Assembly (NCBI RefSeq): GCF_028747645.1
Contig: NZ_CP118100.1
Coordinates: forward strand, 2,418,001-2,482,000
Source of the DNA: Microbacterium esteraromaticum
GTDB taxonomy: Bacteria > Actinomycetota > Actinomycetes > Actinomycetales > Microbacteriaceae
Direction: 5' to 3'
DNA length: 64,000 nt
The position numbers and the translations under genes are program-made. A model generated the notes under the pieces. It saw nothing but the letters and a program-made list of their open reading frames with translations, searched no databases and was not told the origin of the DNA. Shown piece by piece: positions 35,994 through 44,655 of the stretch (position 1 is the first letter of the stretch; each line of letters begins with the position of its first letter).

Positions 35994-37405
35994 CGTGCCG
36001 CCTCCTCGTCGCGTCGATCCTCGGTGGGCGCGTCGGCGGTAGCATCCGCGTCGTCGTCGGTCTCGTGCAGACGCACGGCGACCCGTGACGGCACCAGCCG
36101 CGCCACCTCGATGACCTCGACCTCCAGACTCCGGTGGATCCGCAGGCCCTGCACCGTCTCGCTCGGCCGGTCGGCCAGGCTGATCGTGACGATGGCGCCG
36201 ACCGGGGGCAGGTCTCCGTACTCGCGGATGATCAGGCCCGCGATCGTCTCATCCTCATCGTCGTCCTCGTCGAAGTCGTATCCGACCAGACGCTCGACCT
36301 CGTCGAGGTGCACGTCGCCGTCGATCCACCAGCGGTCGTCGTGCATGCGCAGGGGGTCGGGGGCGTCGTCGTGCTCGTCCGAGAGTTCTCCGGCGACCTC
36401 CTCGGTGAGGTCCTCGATGGTGAGGATGCCGTCGAAGTTGCCGTACTCGTCGACGACGCAGGCCATCTCGTTGCGCGCGAGGCGCATGCGATCGAGCGCC
36501 ACGGGCAGACGCATCGCGGTGGGCAGGATGACGGGTTCGCGCATGATCGTGCTCACCGGAGCATCGTCGGAGCCGCCGGAGCGCAGCAGGTCGATCAGCT
36601 CGACCACGCCGACCGGCACGTCCTCATCGCCGACCACCGGGTAGCGGGTGTGACCGACGGCCATCATCGCGCGCACCTCGGCGATCGTCGTATCGGGCTG
36701 GACGGAGTCGACCCGCGAGCGCGGAACCATCGCGTGCTCGACGTCGCGCTGCGGAAAGTCGAGGATGCGATCGATCATGATCGACAGGTCATCGGGCAGG
36801 TCACCGCTGGCGCGGGAGTCCTCGATGATCGCTTCGAGATCACGAGCGGTCGCACTGGCGTCGACGTCTTCGAGGGGTTCGATGCGCAGCAGGCGCAGCA
36901 GGGCGTTCGCGGCGAGATCGAACACGGCGATCAGCCAACCGAACAGCAGCAGGTAGATGCGCGTCGGCACGGCCAGAGCACGGGCCAACGGTTCGGGGCT
37001 CGCGATGGCGAGGTTCTTCGGGTACAGCTCGCCGAAGATCATCGTCACGACGGTGGCCAGCAACAGCGCCCCGGTCGTTCCGATCAGCACCGAGACGGCG
37101 GGATCGAGGCCCACGCCTCCGAGCAGCGTGCCGATCGACTGACCGATCAACGGCTCGGCGACGTAACCGATCAGCAGACCCGTCACGGTGATGCCGAGCT
37201 GGGCGCCCGAGAGCATGAACGAGGTGCGCTTGGTGATCGCCAGCACGCGCTTCGCCTGAAGGTCGCCCTTCTCGGCGTGAGCGGCCATCCGCGACCGGTC
37301 GACCGACATGTACGCGAACTCCTGCGCGACGAAGAACCCGCAGGCAGCGATGATCGCCAGCGTCAGCAGCACGCCCAGCAACAGTGTGAGCGCCGCGATC
37401 AGCAT
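35990..37405 (-). CDS. CNNM/CBS/CorC-domain membrane protein, long form
   Basis: 471 residues with the full set: CNNM membrane domain (1-200; FFVAQEFAYMSVDRSRM, GELYPKNLAIASPE), two CBS domains (about 215-335) and a C-terminal CorC/HlyC domain (about 350-435; DDRWWIDGDVHLDEVERLVG). The C-terminal 35 residues are acidic. Likely magnesium transport or resistance; first gene of the pair. Confidence 0.9.
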   Translation of the reverse strand: MLIAALTLLLGVLLTLAIIAACGFFVAQEFAYMSVDRSRMAAHAEKGDLQAKRVLAITKRTSFMLSGAQLGITVTGLLIGYVAEPLIGQSIGTLLGGVGLDPAVSVLIGTTGALLLATVVTMIFGELYPKNLAIASPEPLARALAVPTRIYLLLFGWLIAVFDLAANALLRLLRIEPLEDVDASATARDLEAIIEDSRASGDLPDDLSIMIDRILDFPQRDVEHAMVPRSRVDSVQPDTTIAEVRAMMAVGHTRYPVVGDEDVPVGVVELIDLLRSGGSDDAPVSTIMREPVILPTAMRLPVALDRMRLARNEMACVVDEYGNFDGILTIEDLTEEVAGELSDEHDDAPDPLRMHDDRWWIDGDVHLDEVERLVGYDFDEDDDEDETIAGLIIREYGDLPPVGAIVTISLADRPSETVQGLRIHRSLEVEVIEVARLVPSRVAVRLHETDDDADATADAPTEDRRDEEAAR

Positions 37406-37855
37406 CCGATCTCACCCCCTCTCATCAGATCGAGAGGGCTCGGATATCCGCCCTCCTGGTCGGTGGAGGTTCGAGGAATGCTCACGGGTGTTCTTTCTTG
37501 TACGGTCCGCACGGCACGGGTGGGCACTGCCAGCGTAGCGAGAACTGGTAAGGGAAAAGCTGTGAGTTGCGCCACGTGGCTGCCCCAGGCACTCCACAAA
37601 AGATCAGCGGATCCGCGTAATGAACAGACCGGACACGACTCTCATTCAGTGGGTCACAATTCTTCGCGGTCCATCCCTAGCGCCACGAAGAGTCGTTACC
37701 CGACGGAGTAACCGAGTGCTCTCCATCCGGGTGAGACGGGACCCAACGGCCTCACCCGGATTCACCCGGCACTGTTGGACGGTGACGTCTCAGAAGCAAC
37801 GAGAGGCACACCGTACAGCGCTCCGCACCACGCACTGAATCTAATCGGAGGCTTC
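37406..37855 (+). other. 450-base gap with one strong hairpin
   Basis: Between the divergent CNNM pair and a small membrane protein. It should hold promoters for both. The one clear structure is a perfect 11-bp inverted repeat, atccgggtgag (37725-37735) / ctcacccggat (37751-37761), upstream of the gene at 37856. A 31-base stretch at 37537-37567 resembles one at 50108-50138. No convincing gene. Confidence 0.5.
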
Positions 37856-38158
37856 ATGACGCAACTCGTCTCAGCTCACCAGCTGTCGGAGACCCTGGGA
37901 TACATCGGCACTGTCGGCGCAGCGCTGGCTGTCGTGGGAGCGCTCGTCGCCTGCATAGCTGTTGCCGTCGGCAATATTGAACTGGGTGTGCCGATCACGG
38001 TCTGGCTGGTCGGGATGCTGCTCGCGGTCGCGGCGGCGTTCGTGGATCTGCGCCCCACAGTGGTCGTGGTCACGACGGGCGCGGCGCTCGTCGTCGCCAC
38101 CGTGATACGACTGGCGTGGGAGCGCAATCGCCCTCGTCGCATGCGGGCAGATCGATAG
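37856..38158 (+). CDS. Small membrane protein of unknown function
   Basis: 100 residues from ATG 37856 with cggagg 5 bases upstream. Three hydrophobic segments (about 14-36, 43-60, 63-82) and a basic tail (WERNRPRRMRADR). No recognised family. It lies 116 bases before the Tat-exported Gly-rich protein on the same strand and may belong with it. Confidence 0.65.
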   Translation: MTQLVSAHQLSETLGYIGTVGAALAVVGALVACIAVAVGNIELGVPITVWLVGMLLAVAAAFVDLRPTVVVVTTGAALVVATVIRLAWERNRPRRMRADR

Positions 38159-38274
38159 CCGTCGACGAGGAACGCGGTCAATTTGCATGCACCAGAGAAC
38201 TCAGTGGATTATGAACCCAGCGCATGGGGATGCGCGCATTCACGCCCACGGGCAACAACTCATCGGGGAGAGAG

Positions 38275-39396
38275 ATGACACACGATCAGACGCGTCATAG
38301 GTTGCAGGACGCAGAGATGACACGACGCACCTTGACCAAGAGCGCGGCGTGGGGAGTGCCCGTCATCGCGGCAGCGGTCGCACTGCCCGCTTCTTCGGCG
38401 AGCACGAATTGCGTTCCGGCCCGCTTCGATGCTCCTGCCCCAGGCACCGGAGCCAACCAGACCGAAGCGACCACAACGACGTTCGTGGTGCCGCAGGGCG
38501 TGACCAGCTTGAGCTTCACGGTCGCCGGTGGTGCCGGCGGCGCCCGCAACGGCTATGACCGTTCGCGTGCCCGGCTGGTTCAAGGAACTCTGCAGGTCAC
38601 GCCGGGCGACGTGCTCACCCTCATCGTCGGGCAAGGTGGATACAAGCCTCAGGATCTCAGTTCGGCCGCAGGGTGGTACGGCGGACAGGGCTACGGCAAC
38701 GGCGGCCACAGTGTCTACACGCCCGAGCCCGGCGCGGGCACCAACCTGTACGGAGCAGTCGGGGGGTCTGGTGGCGGTGGATCAGCGATCCTCCTTGGGA
38801 GCACACCCCTCGTCGTCGCCGGTGGCGCTCCCGGACAGGGGCATATGACTGGGCGGGTGCCGCAATCGGATCCGGATTGGATTCCGTACCAGTACATGGT
38901 GTGGGGCGCCGATCACGGCTACGACTACATCCAAGGCAGCTGGGACCGCCACATCTACGCAGGCTTCGGAAAAGACGCTTCGGGCGCTACAGGCGGCTCC
39001 GGAGGCACCGTACCGTCAGCAACATCGGGCGATCCAGCGACGCTGGGTTGGCAGAATGCGTTCAACGGGGCAAGCGGAGCGGGAGGTGTGCCCGGGAACG
39101 GTGCCAACGGCCTGTACAACTGGGTGGAAAGTCAGGTCGCTGGCCAGAACGCACGCGTTCATGCCTCATCTGCAGCCGGCGGCGGCGGATATGCCGGTGG
39201 TGGCAGCGGCAACGTCTCGCGCGCATACTGGTCGGGAACCTACGCAACCGTCGTGGCAGCCGTCGGAGACGGCGGATACGGGAGCGACTACCTGGCCCCC
39301 ACGGCCACAGGCACTACAGGGGTCACCGATGTGCGAGCAACGACCGGTACCCGCACCCCGGGGTGGGTCACCCTGCAATACGAGGTCTGCACCTGA
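38275..39396 (+). CDS. Tat-exported glycine-rich surface protein
   Basis: 373 residues from ATG 38275 (ggggag 4 bases upstream). Twin-arginine signal TRRTLTKSAAWGVPVIAAAVAL with a signal peptidase site near ALPASSAS. The mature part begins with a beta segment TTTFVVPQGVTSLSFTVAGG and continues as a Gly-rich domain (GGQGYGNGG, GGSGGGGSAILLG, SAAGGGGYAGGGSG) similar to the Gly-rich fold named after ALK/LTK receptors. Two lone cysteines near the two ends may form a disulphide. No LPXTG anchor. Likely an extracellular structural or adhesive protein. Confidence 0.75.
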   Translation: MTHDQTRHRLQDAEMTRRTLTKSAAWGVPVIAAAVALPASSASTNCVPARFDAPAPGTGANQTEATTTTFVVPQGVTSLSFTVAGGAGGARNGYDRSRARLVQGTLQVTPGDVLTLIVGQGGYKPQDLSSAAGWYGGQGYGNGGHSVYTPEPGAGTNLYGAVGGSGGGGSAILLGSTPLVVAGGAPGQGHMTGRVPQSDPDWIPYQYMVWGADHGYDYIQGSWDRHIYAGFGKDASGATGGSGGTVPSATSGDPATLGWQNAFNGASGAGGVPGNGANGLYNWVESQVAGQNARVHASSAAGGGGYAGGGSGNVSRAYWSGTYATVVAAVGDGGYGSDYLAPTATGTTGVTDVRATTGTRTPGWVTLQYEVCT

Positions 39397-39564
39397 GCGG
39401 CGACCACACAACGATAGGGACCCGGCAGGGGTTATAGGCCACAAAAGGAGTGGATGGGACCTTGAACCAGGTGTACTGACCTGGATCGTTGTTGATGTAG
39501 GAGGAACCTCCGGTGTCGAGTTGAAGCTGTCTAGTTCTTCAGCTCGATCACACGGAGGCTTCTC

Positions 39565-39931
39565 GTGTCCCACGAGAATGCCCGGCTCCCGGACGACGGC
39601 GGGTGGCGTCTGCACCGTCGGGCTGAGCGCGTTCGCCTACCGCTACTCCGCTGCATTCCGTGACGTGATTGACACCCACGGCATCACGCAGAGGTTCATC
39701 ACACCGCACTGTCCCTGGACCGACGGGAAAGTCAAACGTCTGAACCGCACCCTCGCCACCGTATGGGCCTGCGCCAGGCTCTGGACCTCCAACACCTAGC
39801 GCGCGGCAGGCTTGCAGAGCTGGCTCGACCACCACAACCTAGACAGAACCCACCTCGACATCGGAGGCCAAACCCCTGTCGACCGAATCCACAACGGTCG
39901 AGGAACGGATCCGGTGGTCGTGTCGCTATGA
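39565..39931 (+). pseudogene. IS481-family transposase with internal deletion
   Basis: GTG at 39565 (cggagg upstream) begins VSHENARL, the usual start of IS481 transposases. After about 20 codons the homology jumps, in another frame, to the C-terminal catalytic part (SAAFRDVIDTHGITQRF, then CPWTDGK, WLDHHNLDRTH). The DDE core in between is missing and an in-frame TAG lies at 39797-39799. A dead remnant. Confidence 0.8.
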
Positions 39932-40000
39932 ACGTGGCGACGATCACCGCGTGATCCTTCGAGAGAACTCTTCACATCCATCTCGAAAGGTACCACGACG

Positions 40001-40258
40001 ATGACCATCGTACCCAGTGTCGACCCTGCACGCTTCCTCGGCGAACAGCTCGACCGGGCGTCCCCGGACCTGCTCCGGGAGATGTTGACCACGTTCATCA
40101 GCGTATTGTTGTCCGCCGACGCCAAGCAGCTCTGCGGCACCTCTTACGGCACGGTCAGCGATGACCGCGTGAACCGGAGCAACGGGTACCGGTACCGCGA
40201 GGTCGACACCCCACCCTCAAAGGGTCACGGATCCGATCCTCCACTTCTCAGGACTTGA
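40001..40258 (+). pseudogene. IS256-family transposase, N-terminal fragment
   Basis: 85 codons. The segment LLREMLTTFISVLLSADAKQLCG...NRSNGYRYREVDT matches the N-terminus of IS256/Mutator transposases; homology ends near 40213 and unrelated residues run to a stop. The catalytic domain is absent. gaaagg precedes the ATG. It abuts the stranded pilus genes. Confidence 0.8.
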
Positions 40259-40372
40259 CCCCGCACCGCGTCGAAAGACGCCACCGCTGAAGCACGATGC
40301 TGCCCCGACAGCTACGCGGCCATGTCGTGTCCGGGAACCACGTCCTGTGCGAGCCAGCCTTGCCTGATGCAG

Positions 40373-40702
40373 TCACCCGCCCGCCGGCGGCCCCGCGCGC
40401 GCCCGCGAGAGCGCGACAAGTCCGGCATACCCCGCCCGTACCTCGACGGTGGCGGTGAGCGCGTCGACCTGGCAGGCTGACAAGCGGGCACCGGATGCCG
40501 CCGCCACGCGTGCTGCGAGCGCACACGGATCCTCACCGGTCATGACCGCTCCCGATGCGGCATCCGCGGCGGCCAGCGCGGCAGCATCCGCCGCCCCCGC
40601 CACACGCTGGGCGGTGACCGCGGCACCGCCCACGGCCGCCAGACCGAGCGACAGCGTCGCGGCCACCGTCAGCACGCCGGCCGCAAGAGCCGTTCCTGCC
40701 AT
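40373..40702 (-). CDS. TadE-like helicase/secretion-neighbourhood protein (Rv3654c-like)
   Basis: 109 residues with one N-terminal hydrophobic helix (about 5-27; AAGVLTVAATLSLGLAAVGGAAV), followed by AQRVAGAADAAALAAADAA and a conserved CALAARVA/C pair. Matches the small TadE-like protein always found last in the actinobacterial tad/flp pilus cluster. Situated 28 bases after the tadE stop. Confidence 0.75.
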   Translation of the reverse strand: MAGTALAAGVLTVAATLSLGLAAVGGAAVTAQRVAGAADAAALAAADAASGAVMTGEDPCALAARVAAASGARLSACQVDALTATVEVRAGYAGLVALSRARAGPPAGG

Positions 40703-40730
40703 CGTCTCGTCCTTTCCATCCGCCGCACGC

Positions 40731-41102
40731 TCACAGCCCTCCCGCGAGAGCGCAGCTCGATGCCCGAAGCGGTACCGAGATGATCCGGCCCACCCGAAGG
40801 TCGGCCGAGGCCGTGACGCAGACCAGATCACCCGCACCCTGCGACGACGAACGCGCCCCGCTGACTGCCGCCGAGACGACACCCGCTGCTCGGGCGGCGC
40901 TCTCGCCCCGCCCGAGCAGCCTGGCCGCGTCCGCCGCAGCATCCTGCAACGCCACCTGCGTCGCGGCAGCGTTCAGCGCACCCACGCCGAACAGCACCGC
41001 CACCAGCGCCGCAGGAAGCGCCACAGCGAGTTCGGCCGCGACCGAACCGCGCTCACCGCGCAACACGCCGCGCACCGACACCCGACCTCGGCGACCGATC
41101 AC
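40731..41102 (-). CDS. TadE family pilus-assembly protein
   Basis: 123 residues, GTG start at 41102 overlapping the DUF4244 stop (GTGA). RGERGSVAAELAVALPAALVAVLFGVG is the class III prepilin-like TadE segment, followed by VALQDAAADAARLLGRGE. A minor pseudopilin of the Flp pilus. Orphaned here: the ATPase and membrane genes of the cluster are not in the window. Confidence 0.85.
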   Translation of the reverse strand: MIGRRGRVSVRGVLRGERGSVAAELAVALPAALVAVLFGVGALNAAATQVALQDAAADAARLLGRGESAARAAGVVSAAVSGARSSSQGAGDLVCVTASADLRVGRIISVPLRASSCALAGGL

Positions 41103-41209
41103 GACACCGTCAACGCCCGCCGCACCAGATCAGTGAGGATGCCACGCACCTCATCCGACCGCATGATCACCACCAACAAGCCCGCAAAGGCCACCGCCGC
41201 CGTTGTTGT
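41099..41209 (-). pseudogene. DUF4244 (Flp pilin-like) gene, truncated at its 5' end
   Basis: The last 36 or so codons, TTAAVAFAGLLVVIMRSDEVRGILTDLVRRALTVS before the stop, are typical of the DUF4244 small pilin. Upstream of about 41210 the homology ends and the normal N-terminus with its processing site is missing. The lost part marks a junction with foreign DNA. Confidence 0.75.
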
Positions 41210-41762
41210 TGGAATAAAGCGTACTTGAGAGGCGCCCTCCGCAGACGGTGCCACCGACGTTCAGCCATCGCGCCAAAGAAGCACCACACCAGCGCATCAA
41301 ACCACGCACGGCAGGCCGTCTCGGATAGCGAGGACATCGACATCCAGCTCGAGAGAGGCCGCGCGCTGACCGCCTCCCGTGACTTCGAGGCCGTCCGCGA
41401 GGGGCCGCTGCATGAGTAGGTGGCATCTGATCTGGCCGACCTGTCATGGACAGTAGTTACGAACATGATGCGGTGCCTAGGCTCCACGAGTGAGTTTCCA
41501 GACGGCGTGGCGCACATTGCCAGCAGTTACACGCCAGTCCTGGCGATCGAGCAGATCGTGAATGGCTACGGACAGCCGATGAGGTTGCAAGAGTGGCCGT
41601 GCCGCGTCGACATCGACGGCGGGTGCCAAGTTCGGTGTCAAGCGGCCCCTCGGGGGCTGCGTTGAGTGAGTCGGGCCGACGCGCTCGCTAGAGAGGGCGG
41701 TCGTTCTGCCACGCCCGTTGCCAGGCGAGCCCCGGAGCGGTCCTTCGCGATAACATCACGGC
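41210..41762. other. 550 bases of unassigned DNA at the island junction
   Basis: Open frames exist (41225-41419 and 41420-41665, plus strand) but have no recognisable product or ribosome site. Probably debris of a mobile element inserted in the pilus cluster. Confidence 0.5.
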
Positions 41763-43211
41763 ATGAAGTGGGCTGACCGAAGGATCACTGCGAAGGGCAT
41801 CGCATATGCCACGCAGGGCTACCTTGAATGGGGGCGAGTCACGGAGGCCCCAGGGGCGACACCGAAATCGGTGGTCGGGCGCATCGAGGCGCCGTTCTTC
41901 GTCAGGGACATTTACTGTGACAACTTCACATGGTGGCTTGCTTACCCGCCAGTCTTGAACGACCCGTTCCCCGCGCAAGCTCCGCTGGTTCTTTGTCAGG
42001 GTGACGCCCTCGAGGCGGACGTATGGCTCGCAGTGACACATACTTACGCGTCGATCCTCGCGGCGGCACTTGGATCGAAGAACCAGCTCTTGGTCGATCC
42101 GGATTTGGGCTTCATGCTGAGATCCGATGATGGCCGAGACGCCGAGCGCCTGCAGGCGCTACTTCAGGTGGTGAGGCATCTGAACGTTGTAGCACGGGGT
42201 ATTGGTCACACGCACCCAGATACGCGTCGGAGAGCCGGGGAGATGCTTCAAGCAGTTCAGGTGACGATTCGCGAGATATCGACACCTACTATCCCCTCGG
42301 TAGGAGCGACTGAATCGCCAGCGCCCGTTGCTGAAGTGCCTCATGCGCCCATTGCGCCAAGTCCTTCCACTCCGCCTCCATCAGTGCCTGGGTCTGTTCC
42401 TTCCGTAGGGGCCCCTGCGCTCGCAGAACCCGTCGCGGCGCCGTCACCTTCCCTTGATGCGCCGCATGACGGTGGCGTCGAGCCGGCCCCCGGCGACAAG
42501 TTCGATGACGTCTCTTGGGAAGATTTCGACAATGACGAGTCCTTCGACCCGGATGAACAGGAGTTCGAGTTCTGGAGTACGTATTGGGCTGAGAATGAGA
42601 CAGCGTTCCGCGCTCTCCCTGTCGCCCAGCTATGCGAGAAGCTCGGCATCACACCATCTTTCGCCGACCCGCAAATGACAAGCGATGTCTTCTTGTTCGG
42701 CAGCGGTGAGGGGCTGCAGATCGGCAATGAGGCTGGCATCGATCTGTTCCTTGTCAGCGCCGATGACTGGTGGGTGCTGAGAAGTGTGGAGCGCAACGAG
42801 TGCGATGGGGAGGGCGAATCAAGCGCAGATGACGAACCGGATGAGGGCGTCGAGGAATGGCCGGTCTGTTCTTCTTGGCTTGAGGCCGGGGAGGTCGCAT
42901 ACTTGATCTCTCGCCGGTTGCGCGAGATGGCGTACTCTTCCACGGGACGACAGCTTCACATAGCGATCAGCGCGATCTTGTATTGGGCCGCACTCACCGC
43001 GCGGGCCAAGGATGCCCTCTGGGCTCTGAGATATCGAAAGCACCACGATGCCGACGAGGATGTTTCGGTCCCAAGTTGCATCCAGCAAGCTCTCGCAACG
43101 TTGCTACTCGGACGCTACATCAGTTCCAAGCATCGCCTCCAGATCAAGCATCACTACAGCGCGGACGCGCATATGGCGTTCGACTATTTTGACAAGCCTG
43201 CACAAGAGTAG
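41763..43211 (+). CDS. 482-residue protein of unknown function
   Basis: I recognise no family. The N-terminal domain (about 1-165) has a mixed pattern with several aromatic residues (FTWWLAYPPV). Residues about 170-225 are a Pro/Ala/Ser-rich linker, then a strongly acidic stretch (FDDVSWEDFDNDESFDPDEQEFEFWSTYW) and a C-terminal helical domain (about 360-482; AISAILYWAALTARAKDALWALRYRKHH). No signal peptide or membrane segment. TAACAT lies 6 bases before the ATG, so it may be leaderless. Lower GC and less biased codon use than the core genes indicate acquisition by transfer. Confidence 0.65.
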   Translation: MKWADRRITAKGIAYATQGYLEWGRVTEAPGATPKSVVGRIEAPFFVRDIYCDNFTWWLAYPPVLNDPFPAQAPLVLCQGDALEADVWLAVTHTYASILAAALGSKNQLLVDPDLGFMLRSDDGRDAERLQALLQVVRHLNVVARGIGHTHPDTRRRAGEMLQAVQVTIREISTPTIPSVGATESPAPVAEVPHAPIAPSPSTPPPSVPGSVPSVGAPALAEPVAAPSPSLDAPHDGGVEPAPGDKFDDVSWEDFDNDESFDPDEQEFEFWSTYWAENETAFRALPVAQLCEKLGITPSFADPQMTSDVFLFGSGEGLQIGNEAGIDLFLVSADDWWVLRSVERNECDGEGESSADDEPDEGVEEWPVCSSWLEAGEVAYLISRRLREMAYSSTGRQLHIAISAILYWAALTARAKDALWALRYRKHHDADEDVSVPSCIQQALATLLLGRYISSKHRLQIKHHYSADAHMAFDYFDKPAQE

Positions 43212-43214
43212 GTT

Positions 43215-43490
43215 GCAACCGAGTCGAAGAGCTAACGGCTCTCTCACGCAGCGTGCCAGCGTTCGCGCGATCGCTGCGAATCACAGCGCATCGACGTCGA
43301 AACCACTGGTGTCGCCGAGGATCTCGCCTCATGCTCCGACATGGCGGTTCGTGGTGATCACGATCGGGGTCTTCCGGCAGCGCTGGTTGATGACTTGGAA
43401 CAGCGCGGACGCCGCTTCTGCAGGCGCCAGCGCCGAGCGGCTCGATCAGCAAGCAACCACGAACCAGGATTCTCGCAGTAGGCACGCCCA
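43215..43490 (-). pseudogene. IS21-family IstB helper ATPase remnant
   Basis: On the minus strand one frame reads ASALFQVINQRCRKTPIVITTNRHVGA-stop-GEILGD, the conserved C-terminal part of IstB with the usual Trp codon changed to TGA, then further decay and another stop. Upstream, LLIEPLG (the LLIDELG Walker B motif) is in a different frame, so there is also a frameshift. Fills most of the 43212-43638 gap. Confidence 0.7.
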
Positions 43491-43638
43491 ACGAACAACG
43501 CGCTCGAGTTCCTCGGCAGGCTCGAGGGCGGAATCAGCTATGGGTGCCCGTGGCACGCTGCCCGGTAGGTCAAGCGACATGCCATTACGGCTGAACTACA
43601 GTGAGGGTGTTCATCGCCCTCAGCAGAAAGAAGCCGTC

Positions 43639-43881
43639 GTGAGCACAGAGGCTACCCCGACCCCCGACAGCCCCCAGGCCCGACTCAGCACCGCGGTTAA
43701 CAGCTCGACTGCCGCAACCCTGGCAAGGCTCACCAAGGAAGCCGGGATGAGCAAGCGACAGATCATCGAGCGCGCTGTGACGCTGTATGACCATGTTCAC
43801 GAGGAGACTCAGCGCGGGCGGCGCGTCCATCTCGTAGACCCCAGCGGCACCGAGCCTCCGAACTGCATCATCTTTCTTTAG
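43639..43881 (+). CDS. Ribbon-helix-helix protein
   Basis: 80 residues from GTG 43639 with agaaagaag upstream. Residues 15-65 (LSTAVNSSTAATLARLTKEAGMSKRQIIERAVTLYDHV, then RGRRVHLVDPSG) have the CopG/Arc-like pattern of a short strand and two helices, followed by the tail typical of actinobacterial RHH proteins. DNA-binding regulator or orphan antitoxin; no toxin is adjacent. Confidence 0.7.
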   Translation: MSTEATPTPDSPQARLSTAVNSSTAATLARLTKEAGMSKRQIIERAVTLYDHVHEETQRGRRVHLVDPSGTEPPNCIIFL

Positions 43882-44011
43882 CGGAACGCTTGGCTGCGCT
43901 GGTAGCCGTGAGACGAAATGCAAGGAAGGGTGACGCGAGCATGAGATGCACCAGGTGGCATCGTTGATCCGTTGACCTTCTCCTAGCTGGTAGTCGAAGC
44001 GACGGTCAAAC

Positions 44012-44245
44012 ATGGACGATCAACTGCACGAAGACAGTTCGCTTGAGGGCTCATCAGATATCTCCGACAACACGAGCGCAGAACTCGATGAGCCGACCAC
44101 GCCTGTCCAAGATCCGCAGCCGTACCCTCCGATGACCGAGGAGGACTTCGACCGACTGGGATTGGCCCTTCCGAAACCGCCGTACCTCGCGGACATCATC
44201 AGAAGCGTCAACACGGCGCCGAGAATCTCGCCAGAACGCGCGTGA
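44012..44245 (+). CDS. Small acidic hypothetical protein
   Basis: 77 residues, very acidic N-terminus (MDDQLHEDSSLEGSSD) and a Pro-rich middle ending in TEEDFDRLGLALPKPPYLADIIRSVN. No known family. It sits 37 bases before a strong terminator, which supports it being a transcribed unit. The ribosome site is weak. Confidence 0.4.
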   Translation: MDDQLHEDSSLEGSSDISDNTSAELDEPTTPVQDPQPYPPMTEEDFDRLGLALPKPPYLADIIRSVNTAPRISPERA

Positions 44246-44281
44246 GTCATTCGCGAGGTCTTCGAATCCGCACGCTAACGA

Positions 44282-44320
44282 GAGAGCCCCATCGCACGCA
44301 GCGATGGGGCTCTCGCTTCT
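44282..44320 (+). terminator. Strong hairpin terminator
   Basis: Perfect 14-bp stem gagagccccatcgc (44282-44295) / gcgatggggctctc (44301-44314), 5-base loop, followed by gcttcttctc. The rest of the gap to 44655 holds no gene that I can support. Confidence 0.8.
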
Positions 44321-44655
44321 TCTCTGCTCTGGCTCGTCGAGCCGATGGCATCTCGGCCCAACAGGCCTGAGAACAGTTGGATGGCCGCGCACACCGCATC
44401 CGCCGCGAAGCGGTAGAGCACCAAGACCGCAGACACGCACTCCACCGCGCGGAACACCCATCACGCACGCGCACCCCACCGCCGCCACCTCGGCCGCCGC
44501 ACCAACTCGCGTTTGCGCCGAAGTTCTCTGCGGGTGAGCGGAACTCTCGAGCCACCGACAGAAGCGGGGTCAGCCCACCTGGATGGAGAGTTTCTCGCCG
44601 ACACCGAGCGGATCGACCAGTAGATCAGCGGTCGCCCCTCCAGAGCGGCCCCGAC

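Noticed and set aside
41420..41665. 81-codon plus-strand frame
   Set aside because: No ribosome site, no family, and lies in junction debris; not enough to call a gene.
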